NCBI GenBank assembly: GCA_029287455.1
Contig: JARFRB010000056.1
Location: forward strand, 1 to 64,000
Reading direction: 5' to 3'
Length of the DNA stretch: 64,000 nucleotides
Source of the DNA: Pelagibius litoralis
GTDB lineage: Bacteria; Pseudomonadota; Alphaproteobacteria; Kiloniellales; DSM-21159
The notes beneath the pieces are model-generated. The model worked only from the letters and a program-made list of their open reading frames with translations, made no database searches and was not told the DNA's origin. The position numbers and the translations under genes are program-made. Below are positions 33,121 through 42,123 of this stretch, piece after piece. Numbering within the stretch: position 1 is the first letter of the stretch; every line of letters begins with the position of its first letter.

Positions 33121-34536
33121 GACGTCCACCCAGGCGATGCGAAGGATGTTTGTGGAACCGGGGGTTCCGAAGGGCACGCCGGCGGTGATTACCAGCTTGT
33201 CCCCGCGGGCCGCGAAATTTTCCTTCACCGCTGTGCGGCAGGCCTTCTTCACCATCTCCGCGAAGCTCTGCACGTCCTTGGTGTGAACGCAGTGAGAGCC
33301 CCAAAGGATCGCGAGCCGTCGCGCCGTGCTCAATTCCGCCGTCAGGGTTAGGATCGGCGAGACGGGCCGCTCGCGGGCCGCCCGAATGGCCGTCGAGCCA
33401 CTGGTGGTATAGGTCACGATGGCGGCGGCCGAGATGGTTTGGGCTACTTGGGCGGCGGCGGCCGAGATCGCGTCGGCCGCGGTGGCCTCCGGCTCCGGAT
33501 GCAAAGCCGCGATAATCGGCCGGTAGGAAGAGTCGCGCTCAGTGCGTTCGATAATGCGGCTCATCATCGAAACCGCCTCGGCCGGATAATGGCCGGCGGC
33601 CGATTCGGCGGAGAGCATTACCGCGTCCGCGCCGTCGTAGATCGCGGTCGCTACGTCCGAGGCCTCGGCGCGGGTGGGTGCTGGCGAAGACACCATGGAA
33701 TCCAGCATCTGCGTCGCCACTACCACCGGCTTGCCCGCCAGCCGACAGGCCCGGATGATTTCCTTCTGGCGGCCGGGTACGTCCTCCGGATCCAATTCCA
33801 CGCCAAGGTCGCCGCGCGCCACCATCAGGGCGTCGGAGAGCTCCACCAGCTCGTGCAGGCAGTTGAGGGCGGCCGGCTTTTCGATTTTCGCCATGACGGC
33901 CGCACGGCCCGCGATCAAGCGCCGGGCCTCGGCTACGTCTTCCGGCCGTTGCACGAATGACAAGGCCACCCAGTCAACGCCCAGTTCAAGGCCGAAGGCC
34001 AGATCCTTCCGGTCTTTCTGGGTGAGCGGCGACAAGGGCATCACGACACCCGGCACGTTGACGCCTTTCCGGTCGCTTAGGATGCCGCCGGTCACCACGA
34101 CGGTATCAGCGTAGTCCGGCCCGCAGTCCACAACCTCCAGGCGGAGCTTGCCGTCGTCGAGCAGGATCGGCGTGCCTGCTTGCAACCCGGCGAAGATTTC
34201 CGGATGGAGGAGGGGCGCGCGGCGCGCGGTCCCCATGGCCTTGTCGAGGTCGAGGCGGAAGGGATCCCCCCGCTCGATCCGCGCTTGGCCGCCTTCCAAT
34301 TGGCCGATCCTCAGTTTGGGGCCTTGCAGGTCCTGCAGAACCCCGATGGGCCGCCCGAGCTCCTTTTCCAAGCGCCGAAGTATGTCGTAGCGCGCCCGGT
34401 GCTCGTCATGGGTGCCATGACTGAAGTTCAGCCGGAAGACATCGACGCCGTTCTCGAATAGGCGGCGGATCGTGGGCTCGTCGGAACTGGCCGGGCCTAG
34501 GGTTGCAACGATCTTTGCTTTGCGCTGGCGTCTCAT
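33118..34536 (-). CDS. pyk: Pyruvate kinase
   Basis: A 472-residue glycolytic enzyme that turns phosphoenolpyruvate and ADP into pyruvate and ATP. Signatures in order are KIVATLGPASSDEPTIRRLFENGVDVFRLNFSHG, the active-site MAKIEKPAALNCLHEL with the catalytic lysine, ARGDLGVEL (Mg-binding region), and MLSAESAAGHYPAEAV. The C-terminal effector-type domain ends LRIAWVDV. It lies 22 bases downstream of the glycerate kinase gene on the same strand, so 2-phosphoglycerate made from glycerate can run through enolase to this enzyme. The pairing of these two genes is common in alphaproteobacteria. Confidence 0.96.
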   Translation of the reverse strand: MRRQRKAKIVATLGPASSDEPTIRRLFENGVDVFRLNFSHGTHDEHRARYDILRRLEKELGRPIGVLQDLQGPKLRIGQLEGGQARIERGDPFRLDLDKAMGTARRAPLLHPEIFAGLQAGTPILLDDGKLRLEVVDCGPDYADTVVVTGGILSDRKGVNVPGVVMPLSPLTQKDRKDLAFGLELGVDWVALSFVQRPEDVAEARRLIAGRAAVMAKIEKPAALNCLHELVELSDALMVARGDLGVELDPEDVPGRQKEIIRACRLAGKPVVVATQMLDSMVSSPAPTRAEASDVATAIYDGADAVMLSAESAAGHYPAEAVSMMSRIIERTERDSSYRPIIAALHPEPEATAADAISAAAAQVAQTISAAAIVTYTTSGSTAIRAARERPVSPILTLTAELSTARRLAILWGSHCVHTKDVQSFAEMVKKACRTAVKENFAARGDKLVITAGVPFGTPGSTNILRIAWVDV

Positions 34537-34558
34537 GGTCGCGGGGCCTGGTTCGTCT

Positions 34559-35833
34559 CTAGGAGGTGATGAGAATGGCTCGAAAATCGTTCACATTGGT
34601 TAACGTCGGGCCGGTGACGACCAGATCGCCCAAGGCGTCGAAGACTGAGTAGGCATCATTGTCGGCCAGTCTGGCCTTCGCGTCCATGCCAAGATCCGCT
34701 GCACGCTTCAAACTGTCGGGAGAGGAGAGCGCGCCAGCGTTGTCCTCGCTGCCGTCGATGCCGTCGGTGTCGCAGGCGATGGCGTAAACACCCTCCAAGC
34801 CATCCAGTGCCACCGTGAGGCCGAGCAGGAACTCCGCATTCCGGCCGCCCCGGCCCGAGCCGTGGAGCGTGACCGTGGTCTCGCCCCCCGACAGCAGAAC
34901 GCACGGCGGGCGCTCCGGCTGTCCGTGGGCCCGCACCTGCCGGGCGATTCCCGCCATGACCTTACCCAGTTCCCGTGCCTCGCCCTCAAGGGAGGCCCCT
35001 AATATCACCGGCAGAACGCCGGCCGAGCGCGCCAGGGCGGCGGCGGCCTCCAAGGATTCTTGGGGACGGGCAATCAAGCGGAACTCCGCGCGCTCCAGCC
35101 TCTTGTCGCCGGGCTTGGGCGTGTCGTCGTCGGCGCTTTCCAAATGCTGGAGCACTGTCGCGGGAGGATTGATGCCGTATTTCGCCAGGATCGCGCGGGC
35201 ATCTGCGAAACTGGTCGGGTCGGGAACTGTCGGGCCAGAAGCGATGGTCGAGGGATCGTCGCCGGGCACATCCGAGATCGCCAGTGTCAGAGCGCGGGCC
35301 GGCGCCGCCGCGGCGGCCAGGCGCCCGCCCTTGATTGCGGAGAGGTGCTTGCGCAGGCAGTTCATCTCGTCAATCGCGGCACCGGATTTCAACAGGGCGC
35401 GATTGACGGCGCGCTTATCCTCGAAGGTCACCCCAGGCGCCGGCAGGGCCAACAACGCCGATCCACCGCCCGAGATCAGGCAAAGCAGCAGGTCGTCGGG
35501 TCCGAGCCCCTCGGCAAGCGCGAGAATGCGAGCGGCGGCTTGCTGTCCGGCATCATCGGGCACGGGGTGGGAGGCTTCCACGACTTCAATATGCTGGCAC
35601 GGCGCGCCATGGCCATATCGCGTGACCACCAGCCCCTCGAGGGGCGGCCCCCAAGCGGCCTCCACGGCTTGCGCCATGGCTGCCGCCGCTTTGCCCGCAC
35701 CGACCACCACCACCCGGCCATCGGGCCTCGGCGGAAGATAGCCCGACAGGACCCTGCGCGGTTCCGCCGCCTCCACGGCCGTGTCGAAGAGGGCGCGCAG
35801 TAGCGCCAAAGGTGCGTCCAGACTGACTGTCAT
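34559..35833 (-). CDS. Glycerate 2-kinase, MOFRL family
   Basis: A 424-residue kinase that phosphorylates D-glycerate to 2-phosphoglycerate. The N-terminal glycerate-kinase domain contains VVVGAGKAAAAMAQAVEAAW, the nucleotide site LLCLISGGGSALLALPAPG, LLKSGAAIDEMNCLRKHLSAIKGGRL and ISDVPGDDPSTIASGP. The C-terminal MOFRL domain includes LSGGETTVTLHGSGRGGRNAEFLLG and CDTDGIDGSEDNAGA. It overlaps the MFS gene by four bases (ATGA), so they are coupled; the MFS transporter likely imports the substrate or a precursor. The ATG at 35833 was chosen because the longer frame to 36043 lies inside the MFS gene. Symbols ttuD, garK and glxK are used for this activity, so none is assigned. Confidence 0.92.
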   Translation of the reverse strand: MTVSLDAPLALLRALFDTAVEAAEPRRVLSGYLPPRPDGRVVVVGAGKAAAAMAQAVEAAWGPPLEGLVVTRYGHGAPCQHIEVVEASHPVPDDAGQQAAARILALAEGLGPDDLLLCLISGGGSALLALPAPGVTFEDKRAVNRALLKSGAAIDEMNCLRKHLSAIKGGRLAAAAAPARALTLAISDVPGDDPSTIASGPTVPDPTSFADARAILAKYGINPPATVLQHLESADDDTPKPGDKRLERAEFRLIARPQESLEAAAALARSAGVLPVILGASLEGEARELGKVMAGIARQVRAHGQPERPPCVLLSGGETTVTLHGSGRGGRNAEFLLGLTVALDGLEGVYAIACDTDGIDGSEDNAGALSSPDSLKRAADLGMDAKARLADNDAYSVFDALGDLVVTGPTLTNVNDFRAILITS

Positions 35834-37122
35834 TTTGGATGCTTCCCCTTGGCCGCCCCTGTCTCGCTTAAGGTGCAGCTTACCAGGAACCCAAGAATCA
35901 GGAAGACCACAAGCACGGAGAATGCGGTTTCGTAGGTTGCCTCGGAGTAAAGTCTCGCGCCGTCGATTTCCTTGCCATCCCATCCGCTGTCGAGCAAGGC
36001 CCCGATCAGGGGCTGGAAGATCGCCCCGGTGCCAACCACGCAACCATTCAAGAACCCGTAGGCCGCACCGGTGTTCTCCGCGGGGTTAATCTCGCGCATC
36101 ATCGCGAAGCAAATCGCCATGGCCCCTAGCCCGACGCCCGCCAGAAGGAAAAGAAGGGCCGCGAATGGGCCGCCTGGCCTGAGATAGAGCAAGGCCGAAA
36201 GACAGGCCAAACCCAGCAGTGCGCCTAACAGAAGGGGCAGCTTGCGGCGCCCAAGGCGGTCCGAGGCATAGCCTGCCAGCGGCGATCCCGCGGCCCAGCC
36301 GATTAGCAATAGTGATGTGGTCGCCGCGGCTTCCGCGCGGGCCATGCCGCCTGTCTGCATCAGCCAGGCAACGCCCCAAAGGCCCGCGAAGGAAAGCATT
36401 GGTGCGGTCATCGAAGCACCGACCAGGCAAATCATCCAATTGCGCGGCAGGCTGAAAACCTCGCCCAGGCCCTTGAGCAAACTCTTGGCGGTATCCGATG
36501 CTGCTGCTTCGGTATTCGTGCCGTTGGGCGAATCCCGAACGATGAGCCAGATGGAAAGGGCGAGTGCTAGACCAAGGGCGCCGGACCCGAGCAAGGCACC
36601 CCGCCAGCCGGCAAGCTCGACCAGGGCGGCAAGCGGTGCTTGTCCGCCGATTCCGCCGATCATTCCGGCCATCATGGTGAGACCCGTGAGCTGCGCGAAG
36701 CGGCTGGCGGGAAACCAATTGGTCGCAAGCTTCAGCGTGCCGACGAAGGAGCACCCCGCGCCGGCGCCGACCATCAGGCGGGCCGCATAGGCCAGAAGCA
36801 GACTCTCCGCGGTGGCGAACACAAGCGTGCCCACCGCGCAGAGGGTGGCGCCAAAGGCAAGCATGCGGCGCGGGCCCCAGCGGTCGACCATGAGGCCGAC
36901 AGGAATTTGCAGACTGGCGTAGGCATAGAAGTAGAACGCGGAGAGGTTTCCCAGCACGGCGCCGCTGACCGCGAAGTCGCGCATCAAGGGATCGATCATC
37001 ACGCTGGGTGCCACACGCTGGAAGAAGCCGTAGCAAAAGAGAGTGGCGCCCAGGCCCCAAATCAGCCAGGCCATTCGTCCGATTGAGCGGTCTCTGCTCG
37101 GGGCTTGATCCTGTGCCGTCAC
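35830..37122 (-). CDS. MFS transporter in the glycerate cluster
   Basis: A 430-residue, twelve-helix carrier. The first-half loop VDRWGPRRMLAFGATLC carries the MFS motif, and the second half has GYASDRLGRRKLPLLLG. The N-terminus is cytoplasmic and basic (DRSIGRMAWL). The layout suits organic-anion carriers of the GlpT/hexuronate type. It follows the GntR gene by five bases and overlaps the glycerate kinase gene by four, placing it in a regulator-transporter-kinase-pyk operon. Glycerate, tartronate or glyoxylate-related acids are likely substrates, by context only. The start is a GTG at 37122. Confidence 0.88.
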   Translation of the reverse strand: MTAQDQAPSRDRSIGRMAWLIWGLGATLFCYGFFQRVAPSVMIDPLMRDFAVSGAVLGNLSAFYFYAYASLQIPVGLMVDRWGPRRMLAFGATLCAVGTLVFATAESLLLAYAARLMVGAGAGCSFVGTLKLATNWFPASRFAQLTGLTMMAGMIGGIGGQAPLAALVELAGWRGALLGSGALGLALALSIWLIVRDSPNGTNTEAAASDTAKSLLKGLGEVFSLPRNWMICLVGASMTAPMLSFAGLWGVAWLMQTGGMARAEAAATTSLLLIGWAAGSPLAGYASDRLGRRKLPLLLGALLGLACLSALLYLRPGGPFAALLFLLAGVGLGAMAICFAMMREINPAENTGAAYGFLNGCVVGTGAIFQPLIGALLDSGWDGKEIDGARLYSEATYETAFSVLVVFLILGFLVSCTLSETGAAKGKHPK

Positions 37123-37127
37123 GGAGT

Positions 37128-37919
37128 CTAGCCGCGATCCACTGGCGTGAGCGGAGGGCCTTCGCTAAGGGCCGGTCCCTCCGATCCGTCCCTTTGGTAC
37201 TTGGCGTTCACATTCGCCATGTGCTCGGCCATGGCCTCCGCGGCACCCTCGGCGTCGCCAACGCGAATGGCCTCGGCGATGTGCCGGTGCTGCTCGAGAA
37301 AGCGTTTGTCGTCTTCCTCGGTGGCGTAGAGGGTGTAGCGGTGATGGATCACCATCTCTTCGAGGATATCCCGCAGGACCGAGGTCAGGTGCAGGTAGAC
37401 CGCACTTCCCGAGGCCTTGGCGATGGCGAGGTGGAAATTCAGGTCGTCTTCGGCCTTATGACGCTTCGATCTATTCGGATCGGCCATGGCGGCCAGGCGC
37501 TGGTCGATCTCGTCACGCTGCCTGGGGCTGGCGCGGCTCGCGGCCCGGCGGGCAGCCCAAACTTCAAGATAGGCGCGTAACTCCATTAAATCGCGCAGAT
37601 TTTCCTGATTGGCACGAATCAGCGCGCTCAGCCCTGCGTCGATCTCTTCCGCTGCGGCGGTGATGCGGGTTCCACCGCCCTGGACGGCGCTGACGAAGCC
37701 TTGCGCCTTGAGCTGCTGCAGGGCCGCCCGGATCGAAACGCGGCTAACGTTCATCATCTCCGCGAGTTGCCGCTCGCCCGGCAGCCGTTCGCCGGGCGCA
37801 AGTTCACCACCCGCGATCAGGCGCAGCAGTTCCTGGGCAACCCGCTCCGATACACGCTCGCGCTGAATTTCCTGAAAGCGCGTATCGAACTTTCCAAGGG
37901 GTAGCGTTTGCGGCGGCAT
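37128..37919 (-). CDS. GntR-family regulator, FadR subgroup
   Basis: A 263-residue repressor. The winged-helix DNA-binding part (about 18-85) contains RVAQELLRLIAGGELAPGERLPGERQLAEMMNVSRVSIRAALQQLKAQGFV, a good FadR-type HTH. The effector-binding FCD domain follows (DLMELRAYLEVWAARRAA and EDDLNFHLAIAKASGSAVYLHL, with metal-site histidines in HRYTLY and EQHRHIAEAI). FadR-family proteins often control acid or hexuronate catabolism. It heads the minus-strand operon with the MFS, glycerate kinase and pyruvate kinase genes and diverges from the DapA-family gene. The ATG at 37919 excludes a non-conserved upstream frame. Confidence 0.9.
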   Translation of the reverse strand: MPPQTLPLGKFDTRFQEIQRERVSERVAQELLRLIAGGELAPGERLPGERQLAEMMNVSRVSIRAALQQLKAQGFVSAVQGGGTRITAAAEEIDAGLSALIRANQENLRDLMELRAYLEVWAARRAASRASPRQRDEIDQRLAAMADPNRSKRHKAEDDLNFHLAIAKASGSAVYLHLTSVLRDILEEMVIHHRYTLYATEEDDKRFLEQHRHIAEAIRVGDAEGAAEAMAEHMANVNAKYQRDGSEGPALSEGPPLTPVDRG

Positions 37920-37960
37920 CGTAAAGCCCTCGGCGCGCAGGCAAGCGGTAAGTGGTCCGG

Positions 37961-37971
37961 TGGTAGCACCA
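37961..37971. promoter_or_regulatory. FadR-family operator in the divergent promoter
   Basis: TGGT-AGC-ACCA fits the FadR subgroup consensus TNGTNNNACNA exactly, half-sites TGGT and ACCA mirrored about AGC. It lies 42 bases before the gntR start and 115 bases before the DapA-family start, placing it to affect both promoters. The regulator is probably the adjacent GntR protein. Confidence 0.65.
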
Positions 37972-38085
37972 TTAACTTGCCTTGCCCTCGGATAGGCGTC
38001 AAGCAAGCCCGGTCGGAAGCCTTGGGCCGGGAGTGGCAATCGGCTATCGTTTGCGGGCGCAATCAAGAGCGAGGGAGCTGCCGTG

Positions 38086-39006
38086 ATGACAGGTGCTTGG
38101 GCAGGGGATTGGGCCGGTGTTTTCCCGGCGGTTACGACGCAATTCCAGATCGACGAAAGCCTCGATCTGGAAGCCACCGCCGCCCATGTCCGGCGCCTCT
38201 TGGACGCCGGTGTCCACGGGCTGGTCATGCTGGGGACTGTCGGCGAGAACACCGCCCTCGACCCAGAGGAAAAGCGCGCGGTGCTAAAGACTGCCATCGA
38301 AACCGCAGAAGGCGCGGTCCCGGTGCTGAGCGGGGTGGCGGAGACTTCGACGCGCGCTGCCTGCCGCTATGCCGCCGACGCGGCTGAGCTGGGCGCCGAT
38401 GGGCTCATGGTGCTACCCGCCATGGTTTATAAGTCCGATGTCCGGGAGTCGGTGGCGCATTTCCGCGCCGTGGCGGGGGCGAGCCCGCTTCCGATCATGA
38501 TCTACAATAATCCCGTGGCCTATGGGGTCGATACGCCGCCGGAAGCCTTCGCGCAGCTCGCCGACGAGCCGACCATCGTGGCTATCAAGGAATCCTCGGA
38601 CGATCCGCGCCGCTTGACGGACCTGGTCAACGAGGTTGGGGCGGAGCGGTATGTCCTGTTCTGCGGCGTCGACGACCTGATCGTGGAGTCGACGCTGTTG
38701 GGAACTACCGGTTGGGTCGCCGGGCTGGTCAATGCCTTTCCCGAGGAAAGCGTTCGGCTCTGGGAATTGGCACGCGACGGCGAATGGGAGGAGGCGCGCG
38801 AACTTTATCGCTGGTTCATGCCGGTCCTTCATCTCGACTGCCATACCAAGCTCGTGCAGTACATCAAGCTTGCCCAGGCGATTTGCGGATTAGGCAGCGA
38901 AAACGTCCGCCAGCCCAGGATGAAGCTCGTGGGTGACGAGCGGGCGCGGGTCACCGCCGTGGTGCAAGCCGCCATCGATGCGCGCCCAGCCTTGGCGGCG
39001 GAGTAG
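38086..39006 (+). CDS. DapA-family lyase, probable pyrroline-4-hydroxy-2-carboxylate deaminase
   Basis: A 306-residue class I aldolase-type enzyme of the DapA/NAL family. The Schiff-base Lys (about residue 168) is in IVAIKESSDDPRRL, and the conserved Tyr (about 140) is in PIMIYNNPVAYG. The opening GVFPAVTTQFQIDESLDLEATAAHVRRLLDAG is standard. True DapA makes lysine precursors and often lies with other biosynthetic genes. Here the neighbour is a 4-hydroxyproline epimerase, so it most likely removes ammonia and water from pyrroline-4-hydroxy-2-carboxylate in hydroxyproline breakdown. The GTG at 38083 and ATG at 38086 are both possible; GAGGGAG is upstream. Function is inferred. Confidence 0.8.
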   Translation: MTGAWAGDWAGVFPAVTTQFQIDESLDLEATAAHVRRLLDAGVHGLVMLGTVGENTALDPEEKRAVLKTAIETAEGAVPVLSGVAETSTRAACRYAADAAELGADGLMVLPAMVYKSDVRESVAHFRAVAGASPLPIMIYNNPVAYGVDTPPEAFAQLADEPTIVAIKESSDDPRRLTDLVNEVGAERYVLFCGVDDLIVESTLLGTTGWVAGLVNAFPEESVRLWELARDGEWEEARELYRWFMPVLHLDCHTKLVQYIKLAQAICGLGSENVRQPRMKLVGDERARVTAVVQAAIDARPALAAE

Positions 39007-39024
39007 GGGGCTTCGCTTGCCTGG

Positions 39025-40035
39025 TCAGGTTACCTGGAAGCCATGGGCGAAGGGGTCGTAAGGGTCCACGAAGATCGTGTTGAACCCCGTCATGCGCGCC
39101 CAGCCTTCTATCGAGGGAACGATGGCCGGAATGTCTCCGGCCGAAGCCGCGCCTTCGACCCGCCCGGTGAACAGGCTGCCGATGATGCTTTCGTGCACGA
39201 AGCTATCGCCTGGGCGAAGCTCGCCCCGTGCCGCGAGCTGCGCCATGCGCGCGGAGGTGCCGGTCCCGCAGGGGCTGCGATCGATCGCGTTGTCGCCATA
39301 GAAGACAGCATTGCGCGCATCGGCCTTGGCGTGGGTCGGCGAGCCCGTCCACATCACGTGGCTCACACCCGCGATCGTCGCGTCCTCGGGGTGGCTAATC
39401 TTAACCTTTTCATTGACCGCACGGCGAACCAGGGGAGACAACCTCAGGATCTCCCCAGGCGTCATGGCGTCCAGCCCGGCAAAGCCATCTTGCGGCTCGA
39501 CGATGGCATAGAAATTACCGCCGTAGGCGATATCCAGATCCAGGAAGCCAAGCCCCGGAATTTCGACGCTGACACCGGTCATCGCGAGAAAGCTTGGCAC
39601 GTTCTTGATACGCACGCTTTCCACGCGCCCGATGTTGTCCTTGGCGTAGTGGGCCTCGACCAAACCGGCTGGGGCGTCGAGCCTAAGGGTACCGGCTTCG
39701 CGCGGCGTCACCAGCCCACGCTCGAGAGCGAAGGTCACCGTTCCTATGGTGCCGTGCCCGCACATCGGCAGGCATCCGGTGGTTTCGATGAAGAGAATGC
39801 CGATATCGCAGTCGGCCCTTGTGGAGGGCATCAGGATGGATCCGGACATCATGTCGTGGCCCCGCGGCTCGAACATCAAAGCGGTGCGGATCCAGTCATA
39901 GCGGCGGATGAAGTCCTGGCGCCGCTGGCTCATGGTTTCGCCCGCGACACTGGGCGCGCCGCCGGCGACCAGCCGCACGGGATTGCCGCAGGTGTGCCCG
40001 TCGATGCAAAAGAAGGTGTTGGGTTGCGTCTCCAC
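39025..40035 (-). CDS. 4-hydroxyproline 2-epimerase / proline racemase family
   Basis: A 336-residue cofactor-free epimerase. The two catalytic cysteines are both present, Cys92 in LPMCGHGTIG and Cys256 in RSPCGTGTSARM, so it is an epimerase and not a dehydratase with a replaced Cys. In the family this step converts trans-4-hydroxy-L-proline to cis-4-hydroxy-D-proline. Only proline racemase activity would be an alternative. The DapA-family gene converges on it, and the N-formylglutamate amidohydrolase gene diverges from it. The D-hydroxyproline dehydrogenase and the later semialdehyde dehydrogenase are not visible here. The start is a GTG at 40035, with GAAAGG upstream. Confidence 0.9.
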   Translation of the reverse strand: METQPNTFFCIDGHTCGNPVRLVAGGAPSVAGETMSQRRQDFIRRYDWIRTALMFEPRGHDMMSGSILMPSTRADCDIGILFIETTGCLPMCGHGTIGTVTFALERGLVTPREAGTLRLDAPAGLVEAHYAKDNIGRVESVRIKNVPSFLAMTGVSVEIPGLGFLDLDIAYGGNFYAIVEPQDGFAGLDAMTPGEILRLSPLVRRAVNEKVKISHPEDATIAGVSHVMWTGSPTHAKADARNAVFYGDNAIDRSPCGTGTSARMAQLAARGELRPGDSFVHESIIGSLFTGRVEGAASAGDIPAIVPSIEGWARMTGFNTIFVDPYDPFAHGFQVT

Positions 40036-40109
40036 CAGACGACCTTTCCGCGCAAAAGCGTGCTTGCAGGCTGTTTCAAAGCTTCACCTGTGGTTATAGT
40101 CCGGCGGCC

Positions 40110-40922
40110 ATGGTGACTCCACTCTCCGTCGAACCGGCGCTGCCGGATTTGTTTCGTGTCGTCGATCCCGGCTTGCTGGTGGCCGACGACGAACCCTTGC
40201 CGTTCCAGTTCGCCGGTTTGGATGGATCCTGCCCCGCGTTGCTGATCTGCGACCATGCGGAGCGGTTTCTGCCGCGCAGGCTAGGCGATCTGGGCCTAGA
40301 CCATGCGGATCTCGCCCGGCATATCGCCTGGGACATTGGGATCGCGGAGGTGACGCGGGACCTGTCGTGGCGGCTGGGCGCCCCGGCCGTGCTAAGCCAT
40401 TTCTCACGTCTTGCCATCGACCCCAACCGCCACCTGCGCTCGGTCAGTTCGATCCCTGAAATCAGCGACCGGACGGAGGTGCCGGGTAACCTGAATCTCA
40501 ATCATGGACAGCGCCAGGCGCGCGTCGATAGCCTTTTCAAGCCCTACCATGCCGCGGTGACACGCATGATCGAGGCCCTGGTCGCTAGTGGCCGTTCACC
40601 GGCCCTGATCTTCATGCATTCCTTCACGCCGGTTATGGACGGCTTCGAGCGGCCCTGGGAGATCGGGATCCTATCGGACAGGGACCGGCGCCTGCCCGAT
40701 CCGCTAATCGAGCGCTTGCGTGCCCAAGGGATCAATGTGGGGGACAACGAGCCGTATTCGGGGCGCTCCCAAGAGGACTACAGCCTGCATGCGCACGGCC
40801 AGGCGCGAGGCCTGCGCAGCGCCCTGGTGGAAATTCGTCAAGATTTGATCGACACTCATCACGGGGCTGTCGAATGGTCCCGCAAGTTGCAAGACGCGCT
40901 CACGCCTCTTCTTGAGGAATAA
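40110..40922 (+). CDS. N-formylglutamate amidohydrolase-like protein
   Basis: A 270-residue member of the N-formylglutamate amidohydrolase family. Typical motifs are ALLICDHAERFLP (metal-binding DHA), the stretch DLARHIAWDIGIAEVTRDLSWRLGAPAVLSHFSRLAIDPNRH, and FMHSFTPVMDGFERPWEIGIL. Histidine degradation uses such an enzyme to make glutamate from N-formylglutamate, but many family members are not linked to hut genes, and none is visible here. It lies 25 bases before the YbdK-like ligase gene on the same strand. The pair may act on glutamate- or aspartate-type amides; that is inference. Confidence 0.85.
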   Translation: MVTPLSVEPALPDLFRVVDPGLLVADDEPLPFQFAGLDGSCPALLICDHAERFLPRRLGDLGLDHADLARHIAWDIGIAEVTRDLSWRLGAPAVLSHFSRLAIDPNRHLRSVSSIPEISDRTEVPGNLNLNHGQRQARVDSLFKPYHAAVTRMIEALVASGRSPALIFMHSFTPVMDGFERPWEIGILSDRDRRLPDPLIERLRAQGINVGDNEPYSGRSQEDYSLHAHGQARGLRSALVEIRQDLIDTHHGAVEWSRKLQDALTPLLEE

Positions 40923-40947
40923 AATCAAGTAACGGGAGGAAGCCCCT

Positions 40948-42081
40948 GTGGATCCTTCATTTACGGTTGGAATCGAAGAAGAATACCTGCTCGTCGATCT
41001 GCGCAGTGGGGATCTGGTCGTCGATCCGCCGGACGAGCTATTGGCCGATTGCGAAAAGCTGACCGACGGCCGGGTGAGTCCCGAGTTCCTGAAATCCCAG
41101 ATCGAGGTCGGCACCCGCAAATGCGATGGCATCAAGCAAGCGGCGGCGGAGATCTTGGAACTGCGGCGCCTTGTCGCCGAGGCCGCGGGCCGCTTCGGCT
41201 TGGGGCCGATCGCCGCTTCGACCCACCCGATGGCCGCTTGGGAAGTTCAGAAGCATACGGACAAGGAGCGCTACAATATCCTGGCCCGCGACATGGAGGC
41301 CGTGGCCCGGCGCTTGGTGATCTGCGGCATGCATGTGCATGTCGGCCTGGACGACGACGATCTGCGCTTGGATCTTCTGGGGCAGGTCAGCTACTTCCTG
41401 CCACATCTCTTGGCGCTGAGCACCTCCTCGCCGTTCTGGCGCGGCGAGAAGACCGGCCTGATGTCCTACCGCCTGGCGGTCTTCGACGAACTGCCGCGCA
41501 CGGGCCTGCCGGAGCAGTTTGAAAGCTACGGCGAGTATCAGCGCCACCTGGAAATCGTTACCGGCGCGGGCGTGGTGGAGGATGCCACGAAGCTGTGGTG
41601 GGACGTCCGGCCCTCGGCTCGCTTCCCAACCTTGGAGCTGCGCATTCCCGATGTCTGCACCCGGGCGCGCGACGGCTTCGCGGTGGCGGCTATGTACCTT
41701 TGCCTGCTTCGCATGCTCTGGCGTTTGAAGCGGAGCAATCAACGCTGGCGCCGTTATTCCAACATGCTGATCCAGGAGAACCGCTGGCGCGCCCAGCGCT
41801 ATGGCATCGACCAGGGGCTGATCGATTTCGGCAAAGGGATCATTGTGCCTTATGCCGACCTCCTGGAGGAGCTGATCGAACTGGTGGAAGAGGACGCGGC
41901 CGCGCTGGATTGCGTCGCGGAGGTCCAATGGACGCGCGAGATCCTTCGCCGTAAGACCTCCGCGCACCGGCAGCTTGAGATTTACGAGGCGGCGATCGCG
42001 GGCGGGTCGGAAAAGCGCGAAGCTTTCCGCCAGGTTGTGGCGTTCCTGACCCAGGAAACGCTTGCCGACGACGCCGCTTAA
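40948..42081 (+). CDS. Carboxylate-amine ligase, YbdK/GCS2-like
   Basis: A 377-residue enzyme of the glutamate-cysteine ligase type 2 family, with start FTVGIEEEYLLVDLRSGDLV containing the conserved EEE(F/Y). It also has GLGPIAASTHPMAAWEVQ, CGMHVHVGLDDDD, ALSTSSPFWRGEKTGLMSYRL and WWDVRPSARFPTLELRIPDV. Such proteins join an amine to a carboxylate using ATP. Gamma-glutamylcysteine is the known product in a few, while YbdK has weak activity. It probably works with the upstream amidohydrolase. The start is a GTG at 40948 with GGGAGGAAG upstream. Confidence 0.88.
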   Translation: MDPSFTVGIEEEYLLVDLRSGDLVVDPPDELLADCEKLTDGRVSPEFLKSQIEVGTRKCDGIKQAAAEILELRRLVAEAAGRFGLGPIAASTHPMAAWEVQKHTDKERYNILARDMEAVARRLVICGMHVHVGLDDDDLRLDLLGQVSYFLPHLLALSTSSPFWRGEKTGLMSYRLAVFDELPRTGLPEQFESYGEYQRHLEIVTGAGVVEDATKLWWDVRPSARFPTLELRIPDVCTRARDGFAVAAMYLCLLRMLWRLKRSNQRWRRYSNMLIQENRWRAQRYGIDQGLIDFGKGIIVPYADLLEELIELVEEDAAALDCVAEVQWTREILRRKTSAHRQLEIYEAAIAGGSEKREAFRQVVAFLTQETLADDAA

Positions 42082-42123
42082 CCTCACATAGCGGGGAACG
42101 GGATAAGAAGGAGCGACGACAGC

